Below are positions 5,956 to 8,783 of a stretch of 8,783 nucleotides of DNA, piece by piece. Every line of letters starts with the position of its first letter. Within the stretch, counting starts at the first letter, position 1. This DNA is from an uncultured Bacilli bacterium (GTDB lineage: Bacteria > Bacillota_I > Bacilli_A > RF39 > UBA660), in NCBI GenBank assembly GCA_944371545.1, contig CALVXT010000049.1, forward strand, positions 1 through 8,783, given 5' to 3'. The notes under the pieces were generated by a model that was not told the origin of the DNA, made no database searches, and worked only from the letters and a program-made list of their open reading frames with translations. The translations under genes were made by a program, and so were the position numbers.

Positions 5956-6435
5956 ATGATAATTGAATATGAAGAAAAGTATGCTGAAGAAGTTAAGGAT
6001 TTGTTCGTGGAACTTCAAGAGCATATAGTGAATATAGATAAAGAAAAATATAATCAAATTACTCCACAATATCGAGAGATTTATTTTACAAAAACTTTAG
6101 ATGAAGTAAAAAAATATGAAGGAAAAATTTTTTTATATGAAAAAAATAATCATATTGTCGGTTTAATAGCTGGAATGATAAATAATGATGCTTTAGATAC
6201 CTATGATTTTAAAGCACCTAAAAGAGGAAGAATTTCTGAACTGATTGTATCTAAAAATTGTCGTTCTGAAGGAATTGGCAAAAAATTATTAAAAGCTATG
6301 GAAGAACATTTAAAAGCTTTAGGTTGTCAAAATATTTTAATAGGAGTTTTTGGTTATAATGAACGAGCTATTCAATTTTATGAAAAAATGGGATATCATA
6401 CAAGAATGATTGAAGTGACTAAAAAAATAATATAA
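5956..6435 (+). CDS. GNAT family N-acetyltransferase
   Basis: Acetyl-CoA-dependent acetyltransferase of the single-domain Acetyltransf_1 type, a subgroup distinct from the two RimJ-like genes upstream. The 159 residues begin MIIEYEEKYAEEVKDLF, have GRISELIVSK (91-100) as the central strand, the CoA-binding loop Arg103-Ser-Glu-Gly-Ile-Gly108 in NCRSEGIGKKLL, and the classic C-terminal NERAIQFYEKMGY (135-147). I start at ATG 5956, with TAGGA at 5946-5950 as ribosome binding site. An in-frame ATG at 5893 would add 21 residues that overlap the preceding gene and do not belong to the family. The seven-base gap to the upstream gene suggests a co-translated pair, in which the acetyltransferase might act on the product or target of the ADP-ribosyltransferase-like protein; that link is speculative. 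Confidence 0.92.
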   Translation: MIIEYEEKYAEEVKDLFVELQEHIVNIDKEKYNQITPQYREIYFTKTLDEVKKYEGKIFLYEKNNHIVGLIAGMINNDALDTYDFKAPKRGRISELIVSKNCRSEGIGKKLLKAMEEHLKALGCQNILIGVFGYNERAIQFYEKMGYHTRMIEVTKKII

Positions 6436-6474
6436 ATTTTTTATAAAAACATTAAATGATTAGAGGTATTATTT

Positions 6475-7452
6475 ATGAGACAAATACAAAATTTAAAAAT
6501 TTGCGTTTTAAAACAGTATGAGTTATTGCTGGCTTTACATGTTGCTTATTTGTTAGAATTTCCAAGTGAAAAAGAAAAATATGATTTTATAGAAATTCCA
6601 AATATTGATTATGCGAGAAAAATAAAAAAAATGATAAATATAGCTGAATGTAAAAGTCTTATAAAGTATATTCAAAACTTTAAAGATGAATCTGTATCAA
6701 TTAATATTGCAATTGGATTAGATGATTGTTACGAAATAAATGAAAGATTAATGGATAGAGAATACATTGAAAAATATTTAGGATATGGAACACTTGAACA
6801 GTTTGTAATTTTGTTAAAAGAATTTGCCCAAAAAATTTGTTGGGATTCATTTTTTGATGAAAATATAGATTTCTATCAAAAAATTATAGATATTATGGAT
6901 AATTTTCCGAAGAATTTAGATTTAACTGATATTAATCGTTTTTATGGATTAAAAGATACGCAATACACATGTGTATTATCTGTACTTATGAATGGCGGTT
7001 TTGGACCAAAGGATAAAGAAGAAAATTTATATTATGTTCGAGGAATTGGTTATAATGAAAAAATAAAAAAATTTGAAATTGACGAAAAATATTTGTGTGA
7101 ATGTATGTTTCACGAGTTTTCACATCCAGTAGTCAATGCTCTAGTAGATAAATATTTTTCTGGTTTTGTACATATTGATGATATTTATAAAGAGGCTATT
7201 TTAAATGGATTGCCTAAGACTTATCAAAATAAAAAGGTTTTGTTATATGAATATTTTGTTCGAGCAAATGCTAATGTTCTTGTAAGAAAATACTATCCCG
7301 ATATTATTATCAGTGAATGGATTAAAAATTTAGGATTTATCTATTTAGAAAAACTTGCTGATTATATATATCAAAATTTTGAGAGTTATAGTAATTATGA
7401 GGATTTTTTTAAAAAGGAACTCGTTGATTTTTTTAATGATATTAGAAAATAG
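6475..7452 (+). CDS. DUF4932 zinc metallopeptidase (HExxH)
   Basis: Predicted zinc-dependent peptidase. The 325-residue protein has the motif FHEFSHPVVN (212-221), in which His213, Glu214 and His217 supply two zinc ligands and the catalytic base. Further on, YEYFVRANANV (258-268) offers Glu259 as a probable third ligand, as in gluzincins. A GFGP segment (175-178) and the strand IGYNEKIKKFEID (191-203) precede the active-site helix as expected for DUF4932. Members are often exported or lipoproteins. This one has neither a signal peptide nor a lipobox; the N-terminus MRQIQNLKICVLKQYELLL is not a secretion signal. The ribosome binding site is AGAGG at 6462-6466 with eight-base spacing. It is 39 bases after the GNAT gene with no terminator. 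The substrate is unknown. The metallopeptidase call is confident, the DUF number slightly less so. Confidence 0.8.
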   Translation: MRQIQNLKICVLKQYELLLALHVAYLLEFPSEKEKYDFIEIPNIDYARKIKKMINIAECKSLIKYIQNFKDESVSINIAIGLDDCYEINERLMDREYIEKYLGYGTLEQFVILLKEFAQKICWDSFFDENIDFYQKIIDIMDNFPKNLDLTDINRFYGLKDTQYTCVLSVLMNGGFGPKDKEENLYYVRGIGYNEKIKKFEIDEKYLCECMFHEFSHPVVNALVDKYFSGFVHIDDIYKEAILNGLPKTYQNKKVLLYEYFVRANANVLVRKYYPDIIISEWIKNLGFIYLEKLADYIYQNFESYSNYEDFFKKELVDFFNDIRK

Positions 7453-7540
7453 TTTTAAAATTCAATATGCATAGCTTGTATAAAAAGACAATGTGTTCTA
7501 ATAAAAATAGATAAAATTATTTGTGAATGAAGGTGTTTTT
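7453..7540 (+). promoter_or_regulatory. Gap before S41 gene with a weak promoter-like pair
   Basis: TTGTAT (7476-7481) and TAATAA (7499-7504) are separated by exactly 17 bases, but the -10 matches the consensus at only three positions. No terminator follows the preceding gene. A GAAGGTG at 7529-7535 is the ribosome binding site of the S41 gene. This may be an internal promoter; the evidence is thin. Confidence 0.2.
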
Positions 7541-8701
7541 ATGATAGAGATAAGATATGAGAAAATATATAATCAATTTATAGAAAATTATAAAGAAATT
7601 CATGTGAATCCTTGGCATGAAATAAGTGAAGAAGAATTAAGAAAAATATATGATACATTATTGTCTTCAATGGATGTGAATAATGAATATTCCTTTAAAT
7701 ACTTTATGGACTATATTATTAAACGTTTGAATGGTACAACTGATGCTCATACCAAATATGAAGCTATATCGGCAATTCCTATGAATTTTAGAATGTTTGG
7801 TGATGAAATACTTATTAATTATCCAGAAGATTTAAAAAATAGTAAGTTAATAACGATAAATGAAATTTCAATGGATAGAATTATTCATGAATTAGAAGAT
7901 GTTATTTCTTATGGTACCCCAGGTAAAAGAAGGTATGAAATTGAAAAATCTTTATTTAATAAATTGGTATTATTTGGATTACCTTCATTAAGAAATGCGG
8001 ATACTTTAATATTTACAATTCAAAAAATAGACGGTAGTATAATTAAAAAAGAATTTGCTAGAAGCAAAAATTATTTTGAAGAGCTTTTTGATTATGATAA
8101 GTATCGTTATGGAAATAATGCTACATATCGATTTATTGATAATTGCTTAGTTTATAATCATAGTTCTGTTCAATCAAAGTTTAAAGAGAAAATTGAACAA
8201 GCTATTGAGCTTTTAAAAAAAGAGGATTTATCTAATATAGATACTATTATTGTAGATTTGCGTGGAAACACTGGAGGAAATGCAGCTTTAAATCGAATTT
8301 TAATGGATTTTCTGAATGAGAATAAGGATAAAAAACTTCTTTGCTTAACGGACTACCGCGTATTTTCAGGCGGGCGTTACGCTCTTCGTGATTTAATAAA
8401 TTTAGGGGCTATTACTATTGGAGAAGAGATAAGTACTCCGATAAATTGTTATGGAAATAGTCATTGGTTTACTATTGCTCAACATAATTTTTCTGTCTCA
8501 GAGTGTTACTTTCATCCATTTGCTGGATGGAGTGCTTCTTCTAAAGAAGAATTTCAAAGTGAGGTTACAAAAGAATTGTATGCACCGTATATATTTACAC
8601 CAGATATTTTAATTAATGAAACCAAAGAAGATTATATGAAAAATAGTGATGTAATTTTAAATTATGCTTTAGAATATAGTAGAAAATTGGCTAGAAAATA
8701 A
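7541..8701 (+). CDS. S41 family serine peptidase, cytosolic
   Basis: Predicted Ser/Lys-type peptidase of family S41 (C-terminal processing peptidase and tricorn group). The 386-residue product has LNGTTDAHTKY (63-73), matching the conserved N-terminal D-x-H-T motif of the family. The core strand IIVDLRGNTGGN (236-247) follows, then LTDYRVFSGGRYALRDL (269-285) in which Ser276 sits at the nucleophile position. IGEEISTPINCYG (293-305) completes the fold. No PDZ domain is evident between the two halves, and there is no signal peptide or TM segment, whereas CtpA-type members are exported. I start at ATG 7541, with AAGG at 7530-7533 seven bases before it. An in-frame GTG at 7523 would add six residues and overlap that site. 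It ends the run, directly before a strong terminator. The natural substrate is unknown. Confidence 0.88.
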   Translation: MIEIRYEKIYNQFIENYKEIHVNPWHEISEEELRKIYDTLLSSMDVNNEYSFKYFMDYIIKRLNGTTDAHTKYEAISAIPMNFRMFGDEILINYPEDLKNSKLITINEISMDRIIHELEDVISYGTPGKRRYEIEKSLFNKLVLFGLPSLRNADTLIFTIQKIDGSIIKKEFARSKNYFEELFDYDKYRYGNNATYRFIDNCLVYNHSSVQSKFKEKIEQAIELLKKEDLSNIDTIIVDLRGNTGGNAALNRILMDFLNENKDKKLLCLTDYRVFSGGRYALRDLINLGAITIGEEISTPINCYGNSHWFTIAQHNFSVSECYFHPFAGWSASSKEEFQSEVTKELYAPYIFTPDILINETKEDYMKNSDVILNYALEYSRKLARK

Positions 8702-8714
8702 ATTAGCAGGATAA

Positions 8715-8747
8715 ACGCATGAGTTTTTGAAACTTATGTGTTTTTTT
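8715..8747 (+). terminator. Strong intrinsic terminator after the S41 gene
   Basis: ACGCATGAGTTT (8715-8726) pairs with AAACTTATGTGT (8730-8741) over twelve pairs including two G-U, with a three-base loop, and runs into seven Ts (8741-8747). It begins 13 bases after the S41 stop codon and is the first clear terminator since the one after rplS. Confidence 0.92.
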
Positions 8748-8757
8748 GTTGTATAAT
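8727..8757 (+). promoter_or_regulatory. Promoter for the next gene, overlapping the terminator
   Basis: A perfect -10 TATAAT lies at 8752-8757. The best -35 is TTGAAA at 8727-8732 with a long 19-base spacer, inside the terminator hairpin. The expected transcript start is near 8764, about 14 bases before the ATG at 8778. The -10 is convincing and the -35 is tentative. Confidence 0.6.
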
Positions 8758-8777
8758 AAAGAAAAGGATAAAGGGAT

Positions 8778-8783
8778 ATGAGT
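8778..8783 (+). CDS. Probable start of the next gene, cut by the window edge
   Basis: ATGAGT at the very end follows AAAGGA (8763-8768) at a nine-base spacing and a good -10 element. Only two codons are visible, so no identity can be given. The promoter, binding site and ATG in the right order are the sole support. Confidence 0.5.

Noticed and set aside
7523..7540. GTG at 7523 as start of the S41 peptidase
   Set aside because: The GAAGGTG binding site lies within this extension and points to ATG 7541.
1189..8701. Integron-like gene cassette array
   Set aside because: The one-strand array of small genes suggested it, but I found no repeated attC-like imperfect palindromes in the gaps and no integrase in the window.
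1..8783. CRISPR array, tRNA, rRNA or transposase
   Set aside because: No regularly spaced repeats beyond the two units at 17-84, no cloverleaf-type or rRNA-like sequence, and no transposase motifs were seen on either strand.

Overview
The window is AT-rich (GC estimated by eye at roughly 30% or a little less), compactly coded and almost entirely + strand. Every gene reads through with the standard bacterial code: TGG encodes Trp and no in-frame TGA needs reinterpretation, so it is not a TGA=Trp mycoplasma. Gene content (ribosomal protein L19, a short single-TM signal peptidase I, strong AAGGAGG-type ribosome binding sites, a NERD-HRDC protein, a DUF5680 protein, a DUF4932 metallopeptidase) fits a low-GC Bacillota of the Bacilli/Erysipelotrichia type. 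Finer placement is not supported by the sequence alone.

Left part (1-1166): two imperfect 34-bp tandem repeats, an extended -10 promoter, a structured leader, then rplS (L19) with a GTG start and an intrinsic terminator overlapping its stop codon. lepB (signal peptidase I) follows with a probable promoter of its own. These are the housekeeping genes.

Middle and right part (1189-8701): an accessory run of eight intact single-domain or two-domain genes, all on the same strand, mostly preceded by their own Shine-Dalgarno and separated by short gaps with no intrinsic terminator that I could see. Three are unrelated GNAT acetyltransferases. The others are a NERD-HRDC DNA-processing protein, a transglutaminase-like protein, a DUF5680 protein, a small protein with ADP-ribosyltransferase-fold hallmarks, a DUF4932 HExxH metallopeptidase and an S41 serine peptidase. 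None of the three peptidase-fold proteins has a signal peptide or TM segment, so all look cytosolic. A strong terminator and the promoter of a next gene close the window.

The most informative structure is around 4465-5363. The 3' end of the transglutaminase-like gene occurs a second time, decayed, just upstream of the ADP-ribosyltransferase-like gene, and still encodes 13 of 15 matching residues. The segment between the two copies holds a start-less reading frame of about 66 codons, exactly in phase with the transglutaminase stop codon, plus the DUF5680 gene. This points to insertion or duplication of a gene unit by recombination, with the dead gene's end now supplying the ribosome binding site of the next gene. 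No CRISPR array, RNA gene, transposase or integrase was seen.
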